Origin: an uncultured Christensenellaceae bacterium
Lineage (GTDB): Bacteria > Bacillota > Clostridia > Christensenellales > UBA3700
Assembly: GCA_944381365.1 (NCBI GenBank)
Contig: CALWKW010000001.1
Span: 1 to 64,000, forward strand
Reading direction: 5' to 3'
Length of the DNA: 64,000 bases
The position numbers and the translations under genes are program-made. Under the pieces are notes generated by a model. The model had not been told where the DNA came from and made no database searches. It was given only the letters and a program-made list of their open reading frames with translations. Numbering within the stretch: the first letter of the stretch is position 1; each line of letters begins with the position of its first letter. Below are positions 52,516 to 61,110 of this stretch, one piece after another.

Positions 52516-53142
52516 ATGAATGCACAACATATTAATATGTGGTGCATTTTTCTTTTGCTTTTGATCATATATTGTGTATTTGTAATCATATCGTATGGAT
52601 TCAGATGTGAATTAAGAGGCGACTATGACAATATGAGTTTGTGCCTCAGAATATATATATTTGATTGGATAGAAATTTTCAGCTTTAAAATATTTTTGCA
52701 TCAAAATAATTTCTATTATGCTTTAAATAAAGGTCAAATAAAGCTTATAAGGGGCAAAATCGGGCATACAGAGCAAGATAATATAAAAGACGATAAAGAT
52801 ATCGCCAAAACAAATTACTATGCTTATTTTGCGAGAATTATTCACGATATGCCAAAGCTTGTCTTCAACAATGTACAAATAATGCACTCAATAGATTTTG
52901 ACAATAAGATGAACAGAGTCTTGTTTGACCAAGGATTGGGTGTGGCGGTGTCTATATTAAAAGCTGTGGTCTACGATAAATTGCAAGTCAAAAATATTCA
53001 AATATCAGATATACGAGAAAAGACAAATATGAGGGGATTTATAGCTCAGATTAGATTTGATTTTGTACTTTTTAAAATACTTTTTTTTATGTTGCACATA
53101 ATAGCTATGAAAAGAAAATATACTTCAAAATCAGTAAAATAA
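52516..53142 (+). CDS. DUF2953-family protein
   Basis: This 208-residue protein has an N-terminal membrane helix (CIFLLLLIIYCVFVIISYGF) and the DUF2953 opening (FRCELRGDYDNMSLCLRIYI). In spore-forming Firmicutes it sits directly before ytfJ, and its function is unknown. The start is uncertain: ATG 52516 has no clear ribosome site and overlaps a palindrome that resembles a terminator, and a second ATG lies at 52537 inside it. Confidence 0.75.
   Translation: MNAQHINMWCIFLLLLIIYCVFVIISYGFRCELRGDYDNMSLCLRIYIFDWIEIFSFKIFLHQNNFYYALNKGQIKLIRGKIGHTEQDNIKDDKDIAKTNYYAYFARIIHDMPKLVFNNVQIMHSIDFDNKMNRVLFDQGLGVAVSILKAVVYDKLQVKNIQISDIREKTNMRGFIAQIRFDFVLFKILFFMLHIIAMKRKYTSKSVK
52519..52557 (+). terminator. 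Terminator-like palindrome at the start of the DUF2953 gene
   Basis: Arms 52519-52533 and 52534-52548 pair at 14 of 15 positions, followed by TTTTTCTTTT. It would end scpAB transcription or attenuate the DUF2953-ytfJ-dacB genes. Confidence 0.6.
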
Positions 53143-53156
53143 GAGGAGAAAATAAT

Positions 53157-53525
53157 ATGGACAATTCGTTGCAAGAAATAATGAATAATACTTTGGACAA
53201 TTTGAGAGGTATTGTCCAAAGCGAAGATATGATGTTCAAGCCTATTTATCTCGACAATAATACAATGGCTATTCCATTGTCAAAAGTATCGGTAGGATTT
53301 GTAAGCGGAGGCGGCGGGGGAGAGAAGAAATACTCTCACGAAAAATCTGACAAACTCGAGCCTTACGCAGGAGGCGGTGGCGGAGGAATATCTATCTCTC
53401 CAATGGGCTTTTTGGTATTTTATGAAAACAAGCCCGTGCTTGTAAAAGTCGATGAAAAAACAAATTCTGAAAAATGGAAAGATTTGATATCAGCTACATT
53501 TAATCTTGTAAAGGGTAAAAAATAA
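53157..53525 (+). CDS. ytfJ: GerW family sporulation protein YtfJ
   Basis: This 122-residue protein matches YtfJ/GerW: an opening LQEIMNNTLDNLRGIVQSED, the block AIPLSKVSVGFVSGGG, two Gly-rich runs and ISISPMGFLVF. The family is needed for normal germination or spore envelope in Bacillus, with unclear chemistry. AGAGGAG lies eight bases before the ATG. It overlaps dacB by one base (TAATG). Confidence 0.94.
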   Translation: MDNSLQEIMNNTLDNLRGIVQSEDMMFKPIYLDNNTMAIPLSKVSVGFVSGGGGGEKKYSHEKSDKLEPYAGGGGGGISISPMGFLVFYENKPVLVKVDEKTNSEKWKDLISATFNLVKGKK

Positions 53526-54835
53526 TGAGCAGATACTTCTCAATTAAGACGATTAGTAAAATTATACTATTCTCAATAGCCATTATAATTCTAAATATGA
53601 TATTATTTAAGACATATTCGGCTATTTCTGATATGTCAGGAATATTTGAAGGATTTGAAGAAAAAAGACAAAGCATTGATAAAGATGCTTTTGACGACAA
53701 TGATTTTTCTTATGATTTCAAGGAAAGTTTTTTTGCAAACAGAGGCACATCTTATGCAGTGCTCGAAGCGAGCACATTGAGAGTTCTTGGCGGAGAAAAT
53801 ATAGATAAAAAAATGGAGATGGCAAGTACTACAAAAATCATGACAGCTTTGGTAGTTCTTGAAAATTCAAATCTCGATAAAGAATTCAAAATCCCCAAAG
53901 AAGCCGTAGGAATAGAAGGCTCTTCTATTTATCTTAATGAAAATCAAATATGGACAATTCGGGACTTATTGTATGGCTTGATGCTTAGAAGCGGAAATGA
54001 TTCTGCCATGGCTTTGGCGATAGCAACAGCGGGTAGTTGTGACAGATTTGTGGAGATGATGAATGAAAAAGCAGAAGAGTTGAATCTTAAAAATACTCAC
54101 TTTGAAAATCCTCACGGATTGCATAGCGATACTCATTATACTTCGGCCTATGATCTTGCAGTCATTTCTTCTTATGCGATGAGAAATGATGAGTTTGTAA
54201 AAATCGTATCTTCAAAGTCTTATGTGGCTGAGGCAAATCAGACGAGAGAAAGACAATATTTTCTAAATAAAAATAAATTGCTTTCTTCTTATGACGGAGC
54301 CAACGGCATAAAGACGGGATACACAACGGATTCTGGCAGATGTCTAGTGTCTTCTGCTTTAAAAAATAATATGCAAGTTGTATGCGTGGTGCTTAATTGT
54401 TATGATATGTGGAATGCGTGTTCGCATTATATGGACAAGGCTTTTGATGAATATCAACCTGTCGAAATGGGAAAAAAGGGAGATATCTTGGCTACTCTCG
54501 ATATAAATGACAAAGAATACTCTTTGGCATTGCAGAGTAATTTTGTCTTGCCTCTAAAAGAAGGTGATAATATCGAGTGCGAGGGCTTTTTCGATATAGA
54601 CGAATCTTTGGAAGTGCCCGTAGAAAAAGGCAGTGTGGTCGGTAAAATAAACTTTTATAACGACAATCGTTTGCTTTTTGGTGTAAATATTGTTAATATA
54701 GAAGAAATTAACGATACAGGAGTATTGCGCAAACTCAAAAACCTTACAGGTAATTGGAACGCAAGTTTTATCGATGGAGAGATTAAACAAATATTTGGCA
54801 TCAACGGGGGTAGCATCCAGAAGAGGTGCGGATAA
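53525..54835 (+). CDS. dacB: D-alanyl-D-alanine carboxypeptidase DacB
   Basis: This 436-residue S11 penicillin-binding protein has a signal anchor (IILFSIAIIILNMILF), catalytic STTK, SGND and KTGYTTDSG. Its place after ytfJ matches the sporulation dacB that tunes cross-linking in spore cortex. The 3' end overlaps rluB by 62 bases, an unusually long overlap, so the last ~20 residues (EIKQIFGINGGSIQKRCG) share DNA with the rluB start. Confidence 0.92.
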   Translation: MSRYFSIKTISKIILFSIAIIILNMILFKTYSAISDMSGIFEGFEEKRQSIDKDAFDDNDFSYDFKESFFANRGTSYAVLEASTLRVLGGENIDKKMEMASTTKIMTALVVLENSNLDKEFKIPKEAVGIEGSSIYLNENQIWTIRDLLYGLMLRSGNDSAMALAIATAGSCDRFVEMMNEKAEELNLKNTHFENPHGLHSDTHYTSAYDLAVISSYAMRNDEFVKIVSSKSYVAEANQTRERQYFLNKNKLLSSYDGANGIKTGYTTDSGRCLVSSALKNNMQVVCVVLNCYDMWNACSHYMDKAFDEYQPVEMGKKGDILATLDINDKEYSLALQSNFVLPLKEGDNIECEGFFDIDESLEVPVEKGSVVGKINFYNDNRLLFGVNIVNIEEINDTGVLRKLKNLTGNWNASFIDGEIKQIFGINGGSIQKRCG

Positions 54836-55487
54836 GCTTATTGCTGACGGCAAAGTAAAGGTAAACGGAAAAGTAGTAATAGAGTTGGGTACTACCATAA
54901 ATGAGAAAAACGATACCGTCACTGTGGACGATGTCATTGTAAAGAAAGAAACTGACCTTAAATATATAATGTTTTACAAGCCCAAGGGATGTATTACTAC
55001 GGTGAGCGATGAAAAGGGCAGAAAGACTATCTATGATTATCTTGAAGAACTCAATATTCCTCATCTTATACCGGTAGGAAGACTCGACTATGACACTGAA
55101 GGTTTGCTTCTTATGACAAATGACGGAGACCTAGCTTATAAACTTACCCATCCCAGCTATGAAGTCCCTAAGACTTATGTAGTAAAAGTAAGAGGAGAGA
55201 TGCCCGAGCATAAACTCGCTCAATTGAGAAAAGGCGTCATTATTGACGGAGATAAGACAAAAAGAGCAAGAGTTAAACTCATAGAGTTTAAGGACGATAT
55301 CTCAAAATTGCAAATTACTATCACTGAAGGCAAAAATCGCCAAATCAGAAAAATGATAGAGGCGGTGGAAAAAGAAGTAATCTTTTTGAAAAGAATAGCA
55401 ATCGGAGATTTGAGATTGGGCGGACTTGCCAGAGGCGGATACAGATTTCTCAATGACTTTGAAGTGGAATATCTCAAAAGATTGTGA
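54774..55487 (+). CDS. rluB: Pseudouridine synthase RluB/RsuA family
   Basis: This 237-residue protein has an N-terminal S4 domain (MERLNKYLASTGVASRRGAD) and the RsuA-family catalytic block GRLDYDTEGLLLMTNDG, with its active Asp, ending in RQIRKMIEAV. It isomerises a uridine in 23S (or 16S) rRNA. The S4 start matches the family exactly, so the long overlap with dacB is real. Confidence 0.93.
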   Translation: MERLNKYLASTGVASRRGADKLIADGKVKVNGKVVIELGTTINEKNDTVTVDDVIVKKETDLKYIMFYKPKGCITTVSDEKGRKTIYDYLEELNIPHLIPVGRLDYDTEGLLLMTNDGDLAYKLTHPSYEVPKTYVVKVRGEMPEHKLAQLRKGVIIDGDKTKRARVKLIEFKDDISKLQITITEGKNRQIRKMIEAVEKEVIFLKRIAIGDLRLGGLARGGYRFLNDFEVEYLKRL

Positions 55488-55502
55488 TAGTTCAAAATAT
55501 TC

Positions 55503-55528
55503 GGGGAGCTAAAAGGCTCCCCCTTTTT
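55503..55528 (+). terminator. rluB terminator
   Basis: GGGGAGC-TAAAAG-GCTCCCC followed by CTTTTT. Confidence 0.92.
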
Positions 55529-55682
55529 GTATAATTAAAACATTTGTCCTAAATTCGGTCGTTTGGTTTTCAAAAGAGTAATTTGAATTGAAATAATATT
55601 GATAAAAAAAGTATATTTTGTCTAAAATATAATAATAGTTATAATTTTTATCAAATTTATTGTATTTTTGTGGTCAATTTGC

Positions 55683-55711
55683 TTGCAAAAATAATCAATA
55701 ACAAATATAAT
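55683..55711 (+). promoter_or_regulatory. Promoter of the decarboxylase operon
   Basis: TTGCAA (55683-55688), 17-bp spacer, TATAAT (55706-55711), giving a leader of about 80 bases before the first gene. The remainder of 55529-55800 is AT-rich with no other feature recognised. Confidence 0.6.
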
Positions 55712-55800
55712 GATTATGATTGTTAAATTTATGGCTAGATTTTACAATTCTATATCTTGTTAACAAATTCAATTATATACACAACATTTTGGAGGTTTTT

Positions 55801-57279
55801 ATGGAGAACAATAAACTCTTGGCTAATGTTAAAGCAATCGACAAAGCTACTTCAAGCACTAAATCGTTCTTGGAAAATATTGTTGATTGTGAGAGTTTTG
55901 TCGAGACTGATGTTTTTCTTACTGGCAAAAGCTTTGACAGTGCTACCGAAGCGTTGGGTGAGGGCGTGGTTACCGGATATGCTACTATTAATGGTAATCC
56001 CGTCCATATTTTTGCCCAAAATGCTGATGTACTCAAGGGAAGCTTGAGCGAAGCTCATGCCAATAAGATTTACAAATGTATGCAAAGAGCCATCAAGGCT
56101 GGTACTCCGCTCATTTCTATCATCGATAGCTGTGGTGCGAGAGTTGGCGAAGGTGCAAGCGTAATGGAAGGTTATGCAAAGCTCATCGCAGGCGGTTTTG
56201 AGCTCGCTGACGAAGTGCCTCACATTTGTATCGTAAAAGGTGTGGCTGTGGGTATGATGGCTACTTATGTTGCCGGTGCTGATTTTGTATTCATGTCAAA
56301 AGATGCTGTTATGTCAGTAAATTCACCTATGTATCTTGTTTCCGATGCAAAGGCTTTCCCTGTAGACTATAAGGCAAAGCTTGGTTTTAAGGCATATAGT
56401 GCAAACAGCGATATGGCTCAGTTTGTTTATAACAACGAAAAAGATTTGCAAGAAAAATTGCAAGCTTTGTTGAATACTTTGTTGACTGATGAGGGCGAAG
56501 CAGAAGACGATCCCAACAGAGTTGATCCTAAGCTCGAAAAGAAATTGACGGCTATTCAGAGAATTGAAAGCGTATGCGATAAAAAATCAGTAGTAGAGTA
56601 TTGCCCCGAATATGCAAAAGACACTGTATGTGCTTTGGCAAAACTCAATGGTATTTCTGTGGGCGTAGTTGCTACTCAGGGCGATTATATTTCAAAGGAC
56701 GGTCTCGATAAGGCAAACAGCTTTATTCAAAAACTCGAATCTTATAATTTGCCTTTGATTACTTTGGTAGATTCTTTGGGCGTAAATTCAAATCTCGATG
56801 AGGAACTCAATGGTTTTGCAAAGAAGACAAGTGCTTTGATGAAGACTATCGCTACGAGCTCTATTGCAAAAATCGGCGTAGCTGTGGGAAATGCGGTAGG
56901 TTATGCTTATAGTGCTTTGATGAGCAAAGCAATCGGATTTGATTATACATTGGCCACAGCCGGTGCGGTAGTAGCTCCCGTAGGTATGGATGTTACTAAG
57001 ATTATAGCTACCGATCAGTTGAAAGAAGCTAAGAAGGTAGCAAAAGAGCTTGCTCAAAAAGAAAATGTCGATACCAATGCTTTGGAAAAAGCTTTGGCTT
57101 ATCTCAAGAAAGTAGAGGAAGGTCTTTCTGTCAAAGGCAAGACTTGCGAGGAAGTTTATGCAGAAATGCAGACAAATCCTTTGCTTGCTGCTAAAGACGG
57201 CTATATCGACAATGTTATAGAAGCTACAAACATAAGACCTTATCTTGCATCTGCTTTGTTGATGGTACTCGGTATCTAA
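55801..57279 (+). CDS. mmdA: Acyl-CoA carboxyltransferase subunit (MmdA-like)
   Basis: This 492-residue carboxyltransferase has two crotonase-like halves, including DSCGARVGEGASVMEGYAKL, VKGVAVGMMATYVAGAD and, in the second half, VDSLGVNSNLDEELN and IGVAVGNAVGYAYSALM. It moves CO2 between an acyl-CoA (probably methylmalonyl-CoA) and biotin on the carrier protein encoded downstream. It is the first gene of an operon with OadG-like, biotin carrier, OadB and OadA-like proteins. ATG 55801 has GGAGG five bases upstream. The exact acyl-CoA cannot be read from sequence. Confidence 0.85.
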   Translation: MENNKLLANVKAIDKATSSTKSFLENIVDCESFVETDVFLTGKSFDSATEALGEGVVTGYATINGNPVHIFAQNADVLKGSLSEAHANKIYKCMQRAIKAGTPLISIIDSCGARVGEGASVMEGYAKLIAGGFELADEVPHICIVKGVAVGMMATYVAGADFVFMSKDAVMSVNSPMYLVSDAKAFPVDYKAKLGFKAYSANSDMAQFVYNNEKDLQEKLQALLNTLLTDEGEAEDDPNRVDPKLEKKLTAIQRIESVCDKKSVVEYCPEYAKDTVCALAKLNGISVGVVATQGDYISKDGLDKANSFIQKLESYNLPLITLVDSLGVNSNLDEELNGFAKKTSALMKTIATSSIAKIGVAVGNAVGYAYSALMSKAIGFDYTLATAGAVVAPVGMDVTKIIATDQLKEAKKVAKELAQKENVDTNALEKALAYLKKVEEGLSVKGKTCEEVYAEMQTNPLLAAKDGYIDNVIEATNIRPYLASALLMVLGI

Positions 57280-57292
57280 TGCGAGGTGCAGA

Positions 57293-57769
57293 ATGAAGAA
57301 GCAAATGTCTAAGAAAAAATTAATCAAAACTATCATAATGTGTGTTATTTTGCTGGCTTTGCTTGCAGGTCTTATCACATTGATGGTTATGGACATGCCT
57401 TATGGTACTCCCGACAAACTCGGCGTAGGAAACAGCAACTTCGGTCAGAGAATGTGGATTGGCGTTCAGGTTTCTGTGCTTGGTATGGGTACGGTATTCT
57501 TGATGCTCTTTCTCTTGATTCTCTGCGTAAATATTTTGCGTTATATCATGGAAGGTGCTCAGAAGGTAGCAAAGAAGAGAGCAGAAAACAAAATTGCTAA
57601 ACAACAACAAATTTCCGCTCCCGAAGCCGTTCTTCAAATAGAGGGTACTACACAAGAAGAGGAAATTGTCGTTGCTATCACAGCTGCAGTAGCTGCTTAT
57701 TATGACGCTCAAGAACCTGTATATAAGTCAAATCTTAAGTTCAGAGTTCGTTCAATTAAAGAAATTTAA
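57293..57769 (+). CDS. OadG-family small membrane subunit
   Basis: This 158-residue protein has two hydrophobic helices (about 11-33 and 57-82). The second matches the OadG pattern (VLGMGTVFLMLFLLILCVNI), and a basic stretch plus a C-terminal domain with EEEIVVAITAAVAAYYD follows. That last block resembles the delta/gamma subunit of methylmalonyl-CoA and glutaconyl-CoA decarboxylases and helps assemble the pump. The extra N-terminal helix is unusual for OadG. Confidence 0.85.
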   Translation: MKKQMSKKKLIKTIIMCVILLALLAGLITLMVMDMPYGTPDKLGVGNSNFGQRMWIGVQVSVLGMGTVFLMLFLLILCVNILRYIMEGAQKVAKKRAENKIAKQQQISAPEAVLQIEGTTQEEEIVVAITAAVAAYYDAQEPVYKSNLKFRVRSIKEI

Positions 57770-57799
57770 TCAATCTATAAGAAGATAGGAGAAAATATT

Positions 57800-58156
57800 A
57801 TGCGTAAATTCAATATCACTGTTAATGGAAAAAATTATGCAGTAGAAGTAGAAGAAATCGGTGGCGATGCTGCTGTTTCTGCTCCCGTTAAGGCTGTACC
57901 CGTTGCTACAGCTGCTCCTGCTCCCGCAGCAGCTCCTGTAGGTGCAGGCAAGCCTGTAAATTCACCTATGCCCGGTCTTGTAAAGAAGCTCTGTTTTGCA
58001 AACGGTGCTACTGTTAAGGAAGGCGATACAATCATTATTCTCGAAGCTATGAAGATGGATACTCCTGTATCTGCTCCTAGTGCGGGCGTAATCACTTATT
58101 CTACATCTGAAGGTACCAATGTAGATACCGGTGCAGTTCTTTGTACTATTGCATAA
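57800..58156 (+). CDS. Biotin carrier protein of the decarboxylase
   Basis: This 118-residue protein has a short N-terminal domain (RKFNITVNGKNYAVEVEE), a Pro/Ala-rich hinge and a biotinyl domain with the site EAMKMDTPVSAP, whose Lys is biotinylated. It shuttles carboxybiotin between the carboxyltransferases and the OadB pump. AGGAG precedes the ATG. Confidence 0.95.
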   Translation: MRKFNITVNGKNYAVEVEEIGGDAAVSAPVKAVPVATAAPAPAAAPVGAGKPVNSPMPGLVKKLCFANGATVKEGDTIIILEAMKMDTPVSAPSAGVITYSTSEGTNVDTGAVLCTIA

Positions 58157-58178
58157 TTAATATTGTTTTGGAGGCAAA

Positions 58179-59567
58179 ATGTTTAGCTTAGTTACGACAC
58201 TACAATCGAACTTGATGGTGGATTCACTCAAGAATTTGTGGTACAGCACAGGTTTTATGACAAGCCTTACGCCTTTGTGGCAAAACTTCATTATGATGGC
58301 TATTGCTTGTGTCTTGATTTACCTTGCTGTCGCTAAAGAATTTGAGCCGAACCTCCTTCTTGCTATCGGTTTTGGTATGTTTATTATTAATATTCCCGGT
58401 GCATACAATATTTTGTACGGAACATACGGCTATACCTTTGAAGGTGTGATTGACGGCGTAAAAGAAGTTGTAGAGTACAATGGTACAAAACTTGACGGTC
58501 TTACAATCAATCAGCTTGCTCAATTGTTCAATGTCGATGTAAACGGCATGAGTCTGTTGGACAAGGTAGCTAAGATTGAAGAGGCTGTAAGAAGCATGTG
58601 TCCTCAATATACAGACATTGTTTCTTCGCATGCCGTTGTGGCAGACCAAGGTTTGTTCTTCTACCTCTATAAAGGTGTAGAATGGGTAATTTATCCTCCG
58701 TTGATTTTCTTGGGAATAGGTGCAATGACCGACTTCGGTCCGTTGATTGCCAACCCTAAATCTTTGATAATGGGCGCGGCAGCTCAGCTTGGTATATTTG
58801 TGACATTTATTATTGCTATCAATATTGGCTTTACCGGCGAAGAAGCTTCAGCTATCGGTATTATCGGTGGTGCAGATGGTCCTACAGCAATTTATGTTAC
58901 GGTAAAACTCGCTGCTCACTTGTTGCCGGCTATTTCAGTCGCTGCGTACTCATATATGGCTTTGATAAAACTTATCCAGCCCCCTATAATGAGATTGCTC
59001 ACGACAAAGAAGGAAAGAGGCGTCGTGATGGAACAGCTTCGTCCTGTATCCAAAGTTGAAAAGGTTGTATTCCCTATAGCTGTTACTGGTATTGTAGGTC
59101 TTGTACTTCCTTCCGCTATTCCACTTCTCGGTATGTTGATGCTCGGAAACCTCATGAAAGAATCTGAAGTTGTTCCCAGACTTACAAATACCGCTAAGAA
59201 CGAACTTATCAATATCATCACAATCTTGCTCGGCGTAATCGTAGGTAGCAAAGCTACTGCGGATGTATTCTTGAATATCCAGACATTGTTGATTATCATA
59301 ATCGGTGTATTCGCATTCGCATTCGGTACAGCAGGCGGTTTGATTATCGGTAAGATTATGTGCAAGTTGTCCAAAGGAAAAATCAACCCTCTTATCGGTT
59401 CGGCAGGTGTATCAGCCGTTCCTATGGCTGCGAGAATTTCTCATAATATTGGTCAAGAGGAAAATCCCGGCAACTATTTGTTGATGCACGCAATGGGACC
59501 TAATGTGGCAGGTGTTATCGGTTCTGCCGTAGCAGCAGGTGTATTGCTTGCAATCTTTGGTGCTTAA
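58179..59567 (+). CDS. oadB: Sodium-pumping decarboxylase beta subunit
   Basis: This 462-residue membrane protein has the OadB core: FLGIGAMTDFGPLIANP, IGIIGGADGPTAIYV and SAVPMAARISH. It releases CO2 from carboxybiotin and exports Na+. Between the first two conserved blocks is an insertion of roughly 70-80 residues (about 80-160), including DGVKEVVEYNGTKLDG, longer than in typical OadB (~380-430 aa). It is preceded by GGAGG. Confidence 0.93.
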   Translation: MFSLVTTLQSNLMVDSLKNLWYSTGFMTSLTPLWQNFIMMAIACVLIYLAVAKEFEPNLLLAIGFGMFIINIPGAYNILYGTYGYTFEGVIDGVKEVVEYNGTKLDGLTINQLAQLFNVDVNGMSLLDKVAKIEEAVRSMCPQYTDIVSSHAVVADQGLFFYLYKGVEWVIYPPLIFLGIGAMTDFGPLIANPKSLIMGAAAQLGIFVTFIIAINIGFTGEEASAIGIIGGADGPTAIYVTVKLAAHLLPAISVAAYSYMALIKLIQPPIMRLLTTKKERGVVMEQLRPVSKVEKVVFPIAVTGIVGLVLPSAIPLLGMLMLGNLMKESEVVPRLTNTAKNELINIITILLGVIVGSKATADVFLNIQTLLIIIIGVFAFAFGTAGGLIIGKIMCKLSKGKINPLIGSAGVSAVPMAARISHNIGQEENPGNYLLMHAMGPNVAGVIGSAVAAGVLLAIFGA

Positions 59568-59598
59568 TCAAAGACATTATCATTAGAAGAGGTATATT

Positions 59599-60996
59599 AT
59601 GGTAAAGATTACAGAAACTATTTTGCGTGATGCTCACCAATCTCAGGCAGCTACTCGTATGAGACTTGACGAAATGTTGCCTATGTGTGAAAAACTCGAC
59701 AACGCAGGTTATTATTCAATCGAATGTTGGGGCGGTGCTACTTTTGACGCTTGTCTCAGATTCCTCAACGAAGATCCCTGGGAGAGATTGCGTGCTTTGA
59801 GAAAGGCTATGCCCAAAACAAAGTTGCAGATGCTCTTCAGAGGACAGAATATTTTGGGTTATAAACACTATGCAGACGATGTAGTAGATGAGTTTGTAAA
59901 AAAGACTATCGAAAACGGTTGTGATATTCTCCGTATTTTCGATGCTTTGAATGACCCCAGAAATATGGAGCAGGCTATCAAAAGCTGTAAGAAATACGGC
60001 GGTATTTGCGAAGCTGCTATTTCATACACCACAAGCCCTGTTCATACAAACGAGTATTTTATCAAGTTGGCAAAGACTCTCGAAGATATGGGTGCCGACA
60101 ATATCTGTATTAAGGATATGGCAGGTATCTTGTTGCCTTATACAGCTTATGACCTCGTAAAGGGTATGAAGAAAGTCCTCAAACCCAAGACTCTTATCCA
60201 TTTGCATACTCACCAGACAGCCGGAATAGGAAACCAGACATACCTCAAGGCTATCGAAGCCGGTGTAGATATTATAGACTGTGCTTTGAGTGCTTTGGGC
60301 AATGGTACTTCTCAACCTGCTACTGAGCCTATGGTAGCTATCCTCAAGGGTACTCAATACGATACAGGTCTCGATGTAGCTTATCTCAATGAGATTTCCA
60401 ATTACTTCAAGGGTGTTGCAAACAGATTGAAAGCTGACGGCTGGTTGACAGAAAAGTCATTGGCTACCGATGTAAACGCTTTGATTTATCAAGTTCCCGG
60501 CGGTATGCTTTCCAACCTCGTAGGTCAGCTCAAGAAAGCTAATGCTTTGGATAAATACGATCAGGTTTTGGCTGAAGTTCCTAATGTAAGAAAGGATTTG
60601 GGATATCCTCCTCTTGTTACACCTACAAGCCAAATCGTAGGTACTCAGGCAGTGTTCAATGTTTTGGCAGGAGAAAGATACAAGATGGTATCTGCTGAGA
60701 CAAAGGGCGTTTTGAAAGGCGAATACGGTCAGCTTCCCGCAGAGCCTAATCCTGAAATCGTAAAGAAAGTTTTGGGCAACGAAAAGAGAATTACTTGCAG
60801 ACCAGCAGATTTGCTCAAGCCCGAACTCGCTAAATACCGTGAGGAAATCAAAGAATATATCCAACAAGAAGAAGATGTTTTGTCTTATGCTTTGTTCCCT
60901 CAAGTAGCTCTCAACTTCTTCAAATATCGTCAGGCTCATCAAAACCATGTCGACAGAGAAGTCGGAGACACCACAAAAGGTATTCAGCCCGTCTAA
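59599..60996 (+). CDS. oadA: Oxaloacetate decarboxylase/pyruvate carboxylase-type carboxyltransferase subunit
   Basis: This 465-residue HMGL-like TIM-barrel protein has TETILRDAHQS, ECWGGATFDACLRFL and the metal-binding HTHQT, with the conserved Lys in CIKDMAG. It transfers carboxyl between oxaloacetate/pyruvate and biotin. It lacks the C-terminal biotinyl domain of full OadA; the carrier is the separate protein at 57800. Together with MmdA-like it could act as a pyruvate:methylmalonyl-CoA transcarboxylase (5S-like subunit). Confidence 0.93.
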   Translation: MVKITETILRDAHQSQAATRMRLDEMLPMCEKLDNAGYYSIECWGGATFDACLRFLNEDPWERLRALRKAMPKTKLQMLFRGQNILGYKHYADDVVDEFVKKTIENGCDILRIFDALNDPRNMEQAIKSCKKYGGICEAAISYTTSPVHTNEYFIKLAKTLEDMGADNICIKDMAGILLPYTAYDLVKGMKKVLKPKTLIHLHTHQTAGIGNQTYLKAIEAGVDIIDCALSALGNGTSQPATEPMVAILKGTQYDTGLDVAYLNEISNYFKGVANRLKADGWLTEKSLATDVNALIYQVPGGMLSNLVGQLKKANALDKYDQVLAEVPNVRKDLGYPPLVTPTSQIVGTQAVFNVLAGERYKMVSAETKGVLKGEYGQLPAEPNPEIVKKVLGNEKRITCRPADLLKPELAKYREEIKEYIQQEEDVLSYALFPQVALNFFKYRQAHQNHVDREVGDTTKGIQPV

Positions 60997-61013
60997 TATC
61001 AATTGATATCGAT

Positions 61014-61046
61014 AAAAAGCAATCTCTTTATGAGGTTGCTTTTTTT
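61014..61046 (+). terminator. Decarboxylase operon terminator
   Basis: AAAGCAATCTC pairs with GAGGTTGCTTT (one G-T pair) around TTTAT, followed by T. Confidence 0.88.
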
Positions 61047-61110
61047 CTTTAAAACATATATAATTTTATATAAAGTTTTTTGATTTGAATAAAATCGCAA
61101 CGGAGTCAAA

